In this document: piece by piece, positions 25,000-33,307 of the stretch
How positions within the stretch are numbered: the first letter of the stretch is position 1
Layout of the letters: each line of letters starts with the position of its first letter
From: DAHUXN01 sp963729815
GTDB lineage: Bacteria; Acidobacteriota; Terriglobia; Acidiferrales; UBA7541
DNA length: 64,000 nt
Reading direction: 5' to 3'
NCBI GenBank assembly: GCA_963729815.1
Contig: CAVSPU010000001.1
Location: forward strand, 1 to 64,000
The notes under the pieces: model-generated
The model's input: the letters and a program-made list of their open reading frames with translations, nothing else
Told to the model about the DNA's origin: nothing
Databases searched by the model: none
Position numbers and translations under genes: made by a program

Positions 25000-25666
25000 T
25001 GCTGGGTTCGATATCGTCATTACGCTTTTCTTATGGGACTTGTTTCCCAGCACGGTCGCGAACCAGTTTCAGCTGGCGATCGGCGGTGTTGTGCGTGCGC
25101 TCTACATAAGTCCATACGTACTCCTGTTGCTGCTGCTTATTGCTACCAATGCTTGGTTCTTTGGCTGGTCGACGCTCACCCTAGCGGTGCGCAGCAATGT
25201 GCTCGTAGGGGTGGGCATAGGGCTTCTTGCGGGCGGTGTGAGCATCATCGCTGAATGGCTAATCGCAAAATTTCTCCGAAGACATCTTAGAGAGTTTCGA
25301 CTGACGCGAGGAACCGCTCAGCGCGCGAAATCTGCGGATCTAAAACGCCTGGGCAGGTCAGATGTTGGACGGTTCCGAGTGTCAGACGTGCTCGCTTGCG
25401 CGGTGCTGGAAGAATATATTTATCGGTACTATCTGGTGTCATTGGCCTTAGTGCTTACGCGCAGCTTTATTCTCGCAGCGACGGTGTCGTGTGTGGCGTA
25501 CGGGGTGATCCACGAATACTTCGGAATTCATAGTGTCGTAACGAAGATCTTGTCTGGAGCGGTCTATTTTGTTGCGGCCTTCCTCGGAGGAACCCTTGTT
25601 GCGGCGATGGTCGGTCACGTGATGCTGAATTCATTTGTCGTTTTGTTTGCGGGATCGGACATTTAG
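24974..25666 (+). CDS. CPBP intramembrane metalloprotease in the RiPP operon
   Basis: 230 residues with about six membrane segments. The CPBP signature is intact: LEEYIYRYYL (EExxxR), VIHEYFG (HxxxG) and GHVMLNSFVV (H...N). The leader contains no classic double-Gly cleavage site, so this protease, overlapping the YcaO gene by 26 bp, is the best candidate for leader removal. SagE of streptolysin S is the precedent for CPBP proteins in TOMM operons, where both processing and self-immunity have been proposed. Confidence 0.85.
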   Translation: MSIPIPIHNAGFDIVITLFLWDLFPSTVANQFQLAIGGVVRALYISPYVLLLLLLIATNAWFFGWSTLTLAVRSNVLVGVGIGLLAGGVSIIAEWLIAKFLRRHLREFRLTRGTAQRAKSADLKRLGRSDVGRFRVSDVLACAVLEEYIYRYYLVSLALVLTRSFILAATVSCVAYGVIHEYFGIHSVVTKILSGAVYFVAAFLGGTLVAAMVGHVMLNSFVVLFAGSDI

Positions 25667-25681
25667 GATAAGGAACGCGTC

Positions 25682-26665
25682 GTGAGCGATACCAGCCACA
25701 GAAGGATTGAGGTGTGTGGGCTAAAGAAGATTTATCCTCCTGGAATCACTGCGCTAGCAGGAATTTCCTTCTCCGTCTGCCGCGGAGAGGTATTCGGTCT
25801 ACTGGGACCAAACGGCGCTGGAAAGACCACGGCACTTCGCATCCTGTGTACTCTCACAAAATCATTTGAAGGCACCGCGTTTATTATGGAGATGGACGTT
25901 CTGAAACACGCTAACAGCGTGCGCAAATGCATTGGCTATGTTGCCCAATCTTCTATGCTGGACATTAACGCCACCGGACGCGAAACACTCATTTTACAGG
26001 GGCAGCTATATCGTGTGCCCAGCCATAGTCTGCGTCGACGAATCGATGAAATGATTGAGCTGTTTCAACTCGGCGGTGAGGTGGACCGTTTGGTGAGGAC
26101 ATACTCTGGCGGAATGAAGCGCCGTTTGGAACTTGCTCTATGCCTTATCCATCAACCAAGCGTGGTGATTGTTGACGAACCGACGGCTGGCCTCGACCCA
26201 GAGAGTCGCGCCGTGCTGTGGTCGCGGATCAAGGATCTTAGTGAGAAGGATGGGATTGCCGTGCTTCTGACAACGCACAACATGCAAGAGGCGGATGTCC
26301 TGGGGGAGCGTATAGCAATCCTGGATAAAGGACAGATCGTAACGTGTGGAACCCCGAGTGAATTGAAGGATTCATTAAGAGGAGATATCGTGGCAGTTGA
26401 GTGTGGCGATCATTGCTCGTTGAAGGCTCAAAATGCGCTACAGCACGTCGATGAGATTACCAAGGTCATTCTGGACGGCGACACTATCTATGCACATGTA
26501 AATGATGGGGCGCGCTGCATTCCTCTTATCCTTCGGTTACTTGATAATTCCGGAATCTCAGTCAACCGCGCCTCGACGATGCGGCCTTCACTGGAAGACG
26601 TTTACCTGTCGGCGACGGGGCGCAAGTATATAGTTGGAGCTGCGCGTCGCGTGCCTCTTCGATAG
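25682..26665 (+). CDS. ABC transporter ATP-binding protein (DrrA-like), RiPP exporter
   Basis: 327 residues from GTG 25682 with AAGGA upstream, 15 bp after the protease gene. Walker A LLGPNGAGKTTALRI, Q-loop GYVAQSSMLDINATGRE, signature YSGGMKRRLELALCL, Walker B VVIVDEPTAGLDPES and the H-loop LLTTHNMQEAD are all present. A C-terminal extension of the DrrA/NodI type follows. With the next gene it forms an ABC-2 exporter, probably for the mature peptide or self-protection. Confidence 0.93.
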   Translation: MSDTSHRRIEVCGLKKIYPPGITALAGISFSVCRGEVFGLLGPNGAGKTTALRILCTLTKSFEGTAFIMEMDVLKHANSVRKCIGYVAQSSMLDINATGRETLILQGQLYRVPSHSLRRRIDEMIELFQLGGEVDRLVRTYSGGMKRRLELALCLIHQPSVVIVDEPTAGLDPESRAVLWSRIKDLSEKDGIAVLLTTHNMQEADVLGERIAILDKGQIVTCGTPSELKDSLRGDIVAVECGDHCSLKAQNALQHVDEITKVILDGDTIYAHVNDGARCIPLILRLLDNSGISVNRASTMRPSLEDVYLSATGRKYIVGAARRVPLR

Positions 26666-26677
26666 CGGGTAGGGCTT

Positions 26678-27445
26678 ATGCAGATGATGAAGGACTGGTG
26701 GTACTTATTCTTGCGTCAAGTTCGGAGCAGCCGACGCATGCCCGCGGTGTTGTTTTTGGCGATATTTCAACCGATTGTCTGGGTAGTCCTCTTTTCTCAG
26801 CTATTTCAATCAATCGCGAGTGTCCCCGGATTCGACGAGAAGTCATACATCACCTTCCTAACGCCGGGGATTGCAGTCATGACCGCACTCTTTGGCGCAG
26901 CCTATTCGGGAATGGGATTACTTGGAGATATGTACTCTGGGATGTTGGACCGGCTTTTGGCAACGCCCATAAGTCGCAGCGCTCTCATTGCAGGACCCCT
27001 TGGGTACACTACGTTTCAAACTGTGATTCAGGTATCGATCATCGTTGTCATTGGATTCGCGCTTGGAGCCAGGCCGAAGGGAGGCGTTGCAGGTTTTGTA
27101 TTGTTGCTCGTCGCGTCCGCGCTTCTTGGGTTGGCGTTCGGTGGCATCTCCAACTGGCTTGCCATTCTCACGCATCGGCAGAACTCCCTCATTGCAATGG
27201 TAAATTTCCTTTCACTTCCGCTTACGTTTCTTTCGACGATGATGATGGAGCGTAAACTAATGCCGCATTGGATGAGGATCGCAACAGAGTACAATCCTGT
27301 CGATTGGGCTGTAACTGTCAGTCGAGCCAGTTTTGAAGGTAGGTGGCAGGCGGTCTGGGCTAGACTTATATTGTTGAGCGTCTTCGCTTTAGTGTCCTGC
27401 ATCCTGGCTACAACAGGTTTCATGCGATACCAAAGAAGCTGTTAG
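26678..27445 (+). CDS. ABC-2 family permease (DrrB-like), RiPP exporter
   Basis: 255 residues with six membrane segments; the ABC-2 core FLTPGIAVMTALFGAAYSGM, MLDRLLATPISRSAL and the late NPVDWAVTVSRASFEGRW are visible. It starts 12 bp after the ATPase gene. Export partner of the preceding ATPase. Confidence 0.9.
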   Translation: MQMMKDWWYLFLRQVRSSRRMPAVLFLAIFQPIVWVVLFSQLFQSIASVPGFDEKSYITFLTPGIAVMTALFGAAYSGMGLLGDMYSGMLDRLLATPISRSALIAGPLGYTTFQTVIQVSIIVVIGFALGARPKGGVAGFVLLLVASALLGLAFGGISNWLAILTHRQNSLIAMVNFLSLPLTFLSTMMMERKLMPHWMRIATEYNPVDWAVTVSRASFEGRWQAVWARLILLSVFALVSCILATTGFMRYQRSC

Positions 27446-27524
27446 AACGTTTCGACTCGTCATCGGGCCTGTGGAAAAAACAGCGAGCCGGCGCTTTCAA
27501 CAAAACAGGCGGTGAGTATTCAAA

Positions 27525-28328
27525 TTGATTCTCTCGGGGAAGAGCGCGATTGAGCTTGGCACACGGGGATTTGGTGTCCTTGCGATCGTCTCTTTCGCTT
27601 ACTATCCGCTGATGAAACTCGCAAACACATTAACTCGAGAGATCCTGTCGGTTTTTCCTCCAGAGCGGATCAGTTTTTTGGAATCTCAGAGGGTTGTAAT
27701 TTTGCCGATTTGGGGCATTGGGGTTGCGATCTTGTACGTGGCAATATCACCGATTCTCGGTTGTTCGTTGGTCGAGCTATTTGTGCGGAATTTCCGAACT
27801 GAAATGTTGGCCATAGGAGTTCTGTTGGGTATTGGTGAAGGTGCAGTAAGTCTGGTTCTTGCCAGTTTCGCATTTAGAGTAATGGGTCGGGTACGTTCTT
27901 CTGTGATTCACAGTGAAGTTTCTCTCGAACTTAGTTTGGTGGGTAAGGCTGGGTGGATGCGAACGTTTTCCGATGCTTTCCGCATCGTGCCGATGCCCTT
28001 GTCACTTATTCTTGTGTTTGTCGCGCTGACTGGTGAAGAATTGATTTTTAGAGCGATTGTGATTCCCTTATTCCTTCCGTACTCGACGGCTGTCGCTATT
28101 GGAGTTTCTACTCTTCTATTTATAACTGTGCAACTCTCGCACCTCCCTTCGTGGTATCAGGGAGTCGCTCCCGCGTGCGGAGCGGTCGTTATGGGACTGG
28201 TGAATGGAAGCGTTTTTGTCGTCTTGGGCAATCTAACGCCCTTGGCGGTTGCGCATGTTGCGTATCTCGCCTTTCTAATTGGGCCAGCAGCCTTAGTTCC
28301 TAGAGTCGTGGACCGGGGCCGTTGGTAG
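27525..28328 (+). CDS. second CPBP-type intramembrane protease, likely RiPP immunity or processing
   Basis: 267 residues from TTG 27525; the start is uncertain. About seven membrane segments. The CPBP motif TGEELIFRAIVIPLF (EExxxR) and a later LSHLPSWYQG with H are present. The third motif is weaker (AVAHVAYLAF). It lies 79 bp after the permease gene and ends the cluster. Having two CPBP proteins suggests a division between leader processing and self-protection. Confidence 0.78.
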   Translation: MILSGKSAIELGTRGFGVLAIVSFAYYPLMKLANTLTREILSVFPPERISFLESQRVVILPIWGIGVAILYVAISPILGCSLVELFVRNFRTEMLAIGVLLGIGEGAVSLVLASFAFRVMGRVRSSVIHSEVSLELSLVGKAGWMRTFSDAFRIVPMPLSLILVFVALTGEELIFRAIVIPLFLPYSTAVAIGVSTLLFITVQLSHLPSWYQGVAPACGAVVMGLVNGSVFVVLGNLTPLAVAHVAYLAFLIGPAALVPRVVDRGRW

Positions 28329-28405
28329 GGGCTCGGTGTGCTCGGCCGCCGTAGTTCGTTCCAGCGAAAATCGGGTACCCAGGCTTGGTTGGCTAGGCGC
28401 AAGCT

Positions 28406-28816
28406 TCAGTCTGTAGTCACAGGCTTGGCATTGCTAATGGAGTGAATCCAAACGTTCTCCCACAGGAGTATGCTTTCGTCGACGGACGTGACGGCTCGTG
28501 CGTCGCCATCCTGAGAGACAACGAAACCCACACTCTCTGGATTCGCGGCGCAATATCTCATCATTGAGCGATGTCGCATACCGTAATGGTTCACACTGAG
28601 TGCCCGGAGTTTCTTGCCACGGGAGTCTTGCGCAAGTTTCAAGCTGATTGGATCTCGTTCAACGGTGACTTCGACGCCGAAACCGCGCAGGCACAGGTTA
28701 CGGTCAAGCCAGATGAGGCCATCCACTCGCGACAACGAAGTTAGAAAGCGAATGCATCCTGTAACCTTGACCAGACCGAGTTTTTGTACCAAAGGATGTG
28801 AGAGAGTGTACATCAC
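28406..28816 (-). pseudogene. C-terminal DAC-like (diadenylate cyclase-type) domain cut off by an IS3 element
   Basis: 136 residues readable from 28816. RVDGLIWLDRNLCLRGFGVE resembles the DGA strand of DAC domains. NHYGMRHRSMMRYCAANPE retains the catalytic RHR motif, followed by VGFVVSQDGDARAVT as in the DAC core. The DGA Ala is Leu here. The frame is open upstream to the IS3 end near 28846, so the 5' part was probably lost by the insertion. It may have been a nucleotide-sensing or c-di-AMP-type protein; that is inference. Confidence 0.5.
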
Positions 28817-28844
28817 TGATCGGACCGGCTTTCTTGTACCAACC

Positions 28845-29855
28845 CTAGGGTGAGTTTTCGGCTGCTTGCATCCCCAGGAAATCGCGGCTAGCCGCGATTT
28901 CCTGGGCGAATTCGTTGGGCGTCCTCTCCCCGAGAGCCCTGTGAGGCCGACTCTCGTTGTACTCCCTGCGCCAAGTCTCTATGATCTGCTGGGCTTCCGT
29001 CAACGACGTGAACCAATGGGCATCCAGGCATTCTGCTCGGAAAGTTCCGTTGAACGACTCCACGAAGGCATTGTCCGTGGGCTTCCCTGGACGAGAAAAG
29101 GCGATGCGCACTCCGTTCTGATAGGCCCACAGATCCATCGCTTGACTGGAGAACTCGCTCCCGTTGTCACAGCAAAGAAACTTCGGAACTCCTCGCTGGA
29201 TTTTAATCCGATTCAGCGCCAACACAACATCTTCGCCCTTCAGCCGCTGTTCTGACTCGATCGCCAGGCATTCCCGAGTGTAGATATCCACGACCGTCAG
29301 TGATCGGAACCTTCTTCCGTCCACAAGTTGATCCGCCACAAAGTCCATCGACCACACCTGATTCTGCCCCGTTGGATGAAAACGTTCACGCCGATGTTCC
29401 GCCACCCGGCGGCGTCGCTTCCGCCGTTGGTGTAGCGTTAATCCCTCTTCCCGATAGATTCGTTCCACCAAGTATTTGCCCACGTTCCAGCCCTCGCGGT
29501 TCAGCAGCACGCGAATCTTCCGGTATCCGTACCGCACTCGCGTCTGAGCGATCTCCCGGATGCGCATCCTCAGGGCGGTCCGCGGGTCTTTGTAACCGCG
29601 ATACCGAAAGGTCCCACGATTCAACCGGGCTACCCTACACGCTCGCCGCTCGCTCACCCGGTAACTGCCGTGCAGGTATTCGACCACCTGCCGACGCCGC
29701 GAGGGCGCTAGAATTTTTTTGACAGAACGTCCTGCAACATGGCTTTGTCCAGCGTCAGGTCGGCCACCACCTGTTTCAACCGGGTATTCTCTTCTTGCAG
29801 CTGCTTGAGCTGGCGAACCTGATCCACCTCCAGCCCGACGTATTGCTTCTTCCAT
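28845..29855 (-). CDS. IS3 transposase OrfB (DDE integrase)
   Basis: The rve/DDE catalytic domain is visible: D in QVWSMDFVADQLVDG, D in KFLCCDNGSEFSSQAMDLW, and E in DNAFVESFNGTFRAECLD (spacing D-35-E). An HTH_21 region precedes it (RYGYRKIRVLLNREGWNVGK). It is normally made as an OrfAB fusion by frameshifting at the A7 run (29714-29720, complement), giving KKILAPSRRRQVVEYL after OrfA. It looks intact. Confidence 0.9.
   Translation of the reverse strand: MEEAIRRAGGGSGSPAQAAARREYPVETGGGRPDAGQSHVAGRSVKKILAPSRRRQVVEYLHGSYRVSERRACRVARLNRGTFRYRGYKDPRTALRMRIREIAQTRVRYGYRKIRVLLNREGWNVGKYLVERIYREEGLTLHQRRKRRRRVAEHRRERFHPTGQNQVWSMDFVADQLVDGRRFRSLTVVDIYTRECLAIESEQRLKGEDVVLALNRIKIQRGVPKFLCCDNGSEFSSQAMDLWAYQNGVRIAFSRPGKPTDNAFVESFNGTFRAECLDAHWFTSLTEAQQIIETWRREYNESRPHRALGERTPNEFAQEIAASRDFLGMQAAENSP
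28873..28906. terminator. 34-bp perfect palindrome inside the IS3 end
   Basis: CCCAGGAAATCGCGGC and its complement around TA form an uninterrupted 34-bp palindrome over the last codons of the transposase. Because it is palindromic, both strands encode the same peptide (QEIAASRDFLG). It probably forms a hairpin that shields the transposase gene from outside transcription. Confidence 0.7.
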
Positions 29856-29974
29856 CGGTAGAAGGTCTGCTCTGAAATTCCCACCCGCCGGATCAACTCC
29901 GCCATGGGAACTCCCGCTTCCGCCTGCTTCAAGACCGCCACGATTTGTTCGACAGTGAATCGTTTGTGTTTCAC
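29708..29974 (-). CDS. IS3 transposase OrfA (HTH/leucine zipper)
   Basis: 88 residues. The HTH_Tnp_1 domain RFTVEQIVAVLKQAEAGVPM and ELIRRVGISEQTFYRWKKQY, then a leucine-zipper-like LKQLQEENTRLKQVVADLT. It ends in LSKKF at the A7 slippery run where minus-one frameshifting yields the OrfAB transposase. Confidence 0.9.
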   Translation of the reverse strand: MKHKRFTVEQIVAVLKQAEAGVPMAELIRRVGISEQTFYRWKKQYVGLEVDQVRQLKQLQEENTRLKQVVADLTLDKAMLQDVLSKKF

Positions 29975-30049
29975 GGCAAATCTCCCTTCCTGGGAATCAG
30001 ATTTTGCCGGAAACTAACCCTCAGAGTGGCTCAAAAATACCGGGGCCGA

Positions 30050-30253
30050 TCACATTGGCGTGCGCGGTCCCTAGCGGGATACGGAGGAGCCCGTCGTTCG
30101 ACCGTACTGGCTCGTTGACGACATCGAAGCAGCGTTAGAGGCGGCATCAAAGCAGGGCGCTTTGGTTGCGCACCACCGCTGGAGATTCCAGGAAAGGGTA
30201 CGTTCGCCATCTACGTCCGGGGAGATGTGGATCACGGGTTGTGGCAACTATGA
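30050..30253 (+). pseudogene. VOC/glyoxalase-fold C-terminal remnant
   Basis: Plus-strand reading: GVRGP, a TAG stop at 30072, then DTEEPVVRPYWLVDDIEAAL and ASKQGALVAH, a frameshift near 30170, then PLEIPGKGTFAIYVRGDVDH and GLWQL ending at 30253. The last block is the C-terminal strand of VOC-fold proteins. The 5' part is missing, up to the IS3 right end. Confidence 0.65.
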
Positions 30254-30567
30254 TTTCTGGCCTGACAAATCGCTCCAGCCGATCGCCTTCGGCGGCGGCT
30301 GAGCCCCACCGTTAGCCACCGGTTCCGAGGATTCGAATCGACATCCCCTTCGATGCGAAGAAACGTGTAGCCGGGCGTGGAGATTCTGTCCTGTTGGTCG
30401 ACTACACGGAAGTTATGTGAAGCCGTGTTGTAGTAATGGCGCTTCAAGTATCGCGAGCTGTTTGCAACTACCTCTTGGGTGTAGGATTGGGTGCAGCTAA
30501 GAGGGTCAGAATGGCTGCCGACTTCATGTAAGCGACACCAGACACGGCAGTTAGATTTTTGACTACC
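30254..30567. other. island end, no gene recognised
   Basis: 314 bp between the VOC remnant and the attachment repeat. I see no protein with family character. The segment just before the repeat (GACTACCTC) resembles that before the third repeat (ACTACTTCAC at 49651-49660), as expected for related attP arms. Confidence 0.4.
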
Positions 30568-30616
30568 TCGGCTGTTAACCGAAGGGTTGCTAGTTCGAAT
30601 CTAGCCCGGGGAGCCA
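30568..30616 (+). repeat. attachment repeat 2 (attR of the island; duplicated tRNA-Asn 3' end)
   Basis: Identical over 49 bp to 7687-7735, from the anticodon stem through CCA, but without the tRNA 5' half, so not a functional tRNA. It marks the right end of the integrase-bearing island and simultaneously the left end of the next block. Confidence 0.92.
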
Positions 30617-30740
30617 CTTCTCTCTGTAGATGAGTTTTACGAAAGACCACTTCGCGTTGTCCTCGGGAACGTAGTAAGACGATCGGGATTTTCAATGGCA
30701 AACTTGTTTGGAGCGTCCTGAAAGTCCAATTTTCCCAATC

Positions 30741-30765
30741 AGACTCTCGTTTTGAACGAGAGTCT
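30741..30765. terminator. 11-bp inverted repeat at the block boundary
   Basis: AGACTCTCGTT-TTG-AACGAGAGTCT, a perfect 11-bp stem with a 3-nt loop, downstream of the minus-strand lemA gene and about 125 bp from the attachment repeat. There is no strong T-run; it is likely a terminator or processing hairpin for the lemA operon. Confidence 0.5.
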
Positions 30766-30828
30766 GCCGAAAACCGTTCCACGTGCAATCTGGCTGTTCC
30801 CTCCGTACGGCGGAGAGGTCCGCGCTCA

Positions 30829-31401
30829 TTAGATATTCACCTGTACGTTCGCGCGTTCCGCATCCTGCGCCGCGAACATCGTTGCCGGTGAAAAGCCGAG
30901 CATTCCAGCGAAAAGGTTCCGCGGAAAAGTGGCCTGCGTCGTGTTGAACTTCATAACTTCGTCGTTGTAAAACTGGCGCGCGAAAGCGATGCGATTTTCC
31001 GTGGACGTAAGCTGCTCCTGCAGCAATTGGACGCTCTCGACCGCGCGCAACTGCGGGTAGTCTTCGGCCACCGCGAACAGATTTGACAGCGCGCCACTGA
31101 GCGCCGACTCCGCCTGCGCGCGATCTGCTACTGTCCCGCTCGTCGATGCAACGGCCTTTGTTCGCGCTTCCGTAACTGCTTCAAGCGTGGAACGTTCGTG
31201 CGCCATGTAGCCCTGCACTGCTCCCACTAGGTTGGGAATCAAGTCGTGGCGTCTCTTAAGCTGGACGTCAATGTCCGACCATGCGTTCTGCACGCGGACG
31301 CGCAGCGCAACCAGCGAATTGAAAATGGAAATGAACCAGATCAGCAGCGCCGCTGCGATTAACCCAACGACGATTAGCGATAAATTCGGCACAGGGGCCA
31401 C
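30829..31401 (-). CDS. lemA: LemA family protein
   Basis: 190 residues. One N-terminal membrane helix (LIVVGLIAAALLIWFISIF), then the LemA coiled-coil domain: LRVRVQNAWSDIDVQLKRRH, DLIPNLVGAVQGYMAHE, ENRIAFARQFYNDEVMKFNT and FPRNLFAGMLGF. LemA proteins sit in the inner membrane with a cytoplasmic or periplasmic helical domain and usually neighbour an M48 protease, as here: the M48-like gene lies 21 bp upstream on the same strand. Confidence 0.93.
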   Translation of the reverse strand: MAPVPNLSLIVVGLIAAALLIWFISIFNSLVALRVRVQNAWSDIDVQLKRRHDLIPNLVGAVQGYMAHERSTLEAVTEARTKAVASTSGTVADRAQAESALSGALSNLFAVAEDYPQLRAVESVQLLQEQLTSTENRIAFARQFYNDEVMKFNTTQATFPRNLFAGMLGFSPATMFAAQDAERANVQVNI

Positions 31402-31422
31402 CTCGCCTTACAAAATATCGTG

Positions 31423-33288
31423 CTAATGATGCACAAACATCGCGAACAACTGGTGAATGAACGCCATCCATACCGCGAGAAAACCGAGGCTCGCGAACAT
31501 CAATATGCCGATGAGCAGCAGAATCAGCGCAACTGCGAGGAGCGCAAACGGAGCGAGAAACAAGAACAGCAGCCCTAGGAAAATCACAGCGCCAGGTCCC
31601 GTGCGATTCGATTCCAGCTCGATGTGCGCGCCCATGCGATCGAGCCGTTTGAGCCGGCGTTTCAGAGAGGGGAAAAATCCGGCAAAATTGCTGCTCGAAT
31701 CGTTTGCAGCTTTTTGGGAATCATTGCTATCAGGTTCGTTGGCGTTCATCTTCTTGCTGAATTGCGCCAGCCGAAGCATGGCCGCTTTGTCTCCGTGCTG
31801 CGCCGCAGCAAGATCCGAGAGGTTGGGCAGTTCATCTATGGGTTTTCCGAGTGCGGTGGCCGCAGCCTGGCGAAAAGCCATCATGCGAGCCGCGGCATTC
31901 TGGTCTCCGGCAATGGCCGCCTGACTGGCAGCAAAGATTTCGGAGGTAATAGACGATAAGCCCGCTCCTGCCGGCGCTGCCGTTGCCGTACCCGAACCGC
32001 CGGCCGGTTGAGATGCGGCCCACATCTGCGTCAGCATCTGCTGGTGCGCCGCATTGGCCTTAGGATCGTCCATGCGGTCGCTTCCACCTGGATTTACTAA
32101 GAACAGATGCGGCGCCCATGCGCCTCCGGGAATCGCGCGCGGCTCGCTGTTGAGTTTTCGCAGCGCCTCAGCGAGTCCATCCGGGTTGCGCGTCAACTGC
32201 ACCGCAGAAGCGTCAGCCAGATAAACGCGCTTGCGCCACAGCAGGGCCATGCTCGGTTCCAGCATGCTGAATGAGAAAAACCACAAAGAGAGCTTGATGG
32301 CAAAATTCGTAAGGAAAATTGGGAAGAACACAAAATTGCGAATGGAGCGAAGCACCGATTTTTTACGCGAAGTGGTGTCGAAAAAATTATCGATGTCGTC
32401 TGTCTCCAGCGCGGCGCCGCGTGTCAGGAGGTCAGCCACGGCGGCGGCTTCCGCCGCGTTATTCTCGCTCTTCCCGCTCAAGCCGTAGCGCACGATGCGC
32501 CACAGCGTGTGACGAGCGCGCGGGCCGAAAGGCGCGTTAATCAGCGCCACCAGCAGCCCGCATGTCTCGAAAACACTGGTCACGCGAAATGCGATGCGCA
32601 AGTCGCCGTTGCCAATCGATGCGACCAGATGCGCCAGCGCGCCTTCCAGTTCATCGCGACTGAGTCTTTCAATTAGACCTCGCGTCACCACGATTCGTGC
32701 GTCGTTCGGCGATGTTCCGATGGCCGCGGCATTCGCTGCAGATGTGTCAATCAGCATGATTTTCGGTGCAGGCAAGCCAGCAGCGATGGCCATCTCTTGA
32801 ACCACGTCAGAGAGTTGCAATTCTTTCAGTTCGGATGGATTCGGCTCGCGCGCTTTCAGCGCTTGCAATGCGCCGCCAACTCCCGCGCGCCGGAAAAGCG
32901 CATTCACTCCGAGCCATAAACCCATCGATAAAATCGCGCCGGGCAACAGCAACACCGCAGCGCCCAACACAAGGGCTTGCGGATTTGCCGCTTTGCCCTG
33001 CGTCAGCCAGTCAATCGCGAGCATTCCGTAGCGGGCGAGCTCGTTGGCGTGCTGCCAAAAACTCGGTGGCAGCGGTATCCAAATGTTTATGACATCGCCG
33101 ATGAGCAGCGCGGCCGCGTAGAGCAACGGCGTGACGGTGAGGGCCAGGGGAATACCCATTACGATCGTTGCCAGGGCGGAAACTACGGAAAGCCGCCAGG
33201 TCGCGCGGCGGTTGCGCCGCTGCGCGTCAAAGAAGCTCTCGCGATCGCGAGGCCCGACAATCGCAGGCCTTGCAGCGTCAGTTGCCAT
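31423..33288 (-). CDS. M48 (HtpX-like) peptidase homologue with destroyed zinc site
   Basis: 621 residues from ATG 33288; a longer reading overlaps the preceding gene. About four membrane segments. The M48 scaffold is clear (PAPKIMLIDTSAANAAAIGT, ARIVVTRGLIERLSRDELEG, KRVYLADASAVQLTRNPDGL). At the HEXXH position, however, the sequence is ALAHLVASIGNGD (HLVAS at 220-224), and the third ligand Glu is also missing (RVYLAD instead of REYLAD). So it should not bind catalytic zinc. A pseudoprotease role with LemA is inferred. Confidence 0.85.
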   Translation of the reverse strand: MATDAARPAIVGPRDRESFFDAQRRNRRATWRLSVVSALATIVMGIPLALTVTPLLYAAALLIGDVINIWIPLPPSFWQHANELARYGMLAIDWLTQGKAANPQALVLGAAVLLLPGAILSMGLWLGVNALFRRAGVGGALQALKAREPNPSELKELQLSDVVQEMAIAAGLPAPKIMLIDTSAANAAAIGTSPNDARIVVTRGLIERLSRDELEGALAHLVASIGNGDLRIAFRVTSVFETCGLLVALINAPFGPRARHTLWRIVRYGLSGKSENNAAEAAAVADLLTRGAALETDDIDNFFDTTSRKKSVLRSIRNFVFFPIFLTNFAIKLSLWFFSFSMLEPSMALLWRKRVYLADASAVQLTRNPDGLAEALRKLNSEPRAIPGGAWAPHLFLVNPGGSDRMDDPKANAAHQQMLTQMWAASQPAGGSGTATAAPAGAGLSSITSEIFAASQAAIAGDQNAAARMMAFRQAAATALGKPIDELPNLSDLAAAQHGDKAAMLRLAQFSKKMNANEPDSNDSQKAANDSSSNFAGFFPSLKRRLKRLDRMGAHIELESNRTGPGAVIFLGLLFLFLAPFALLAVALILLLIGILMFASLGFLAVWMAFIHQLFAMFVHH

Positions 33289-33307
33289 GGTCGTTTGGAG
33301 CACCTGC

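Larger units (their letters stand above)
28846..30022 (-). mobile_element. IS3-family insertion sequence
   Basis: About 1.18 kb with two overlapping transposase frames. Imperfect terminal inverted repeats: TAGGGTGAGTTTTCGGC at 28846-28862, and the complement of GAGGGTTAGTTTCCGGC at 30006-30022. I could not identify a target duplication, so the ends may be off by a few bases. It separates the DAC-like fragment from the broken VOC gene. Confidence 0.85.

Noticed and set aside
30468..30788. 106-codon minus-strand frame containing RARFELATLRLTAE
   Set aside because: That peptide is the well-known spurious translation of a tRNA 3' end on the opposite strand, here the attachment repeat.
30617..30829. 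integrase remnant at the left end of the second block
   Set aside because: I looked for tyrosine recombinase motifs on both strands and found none in this short gap.
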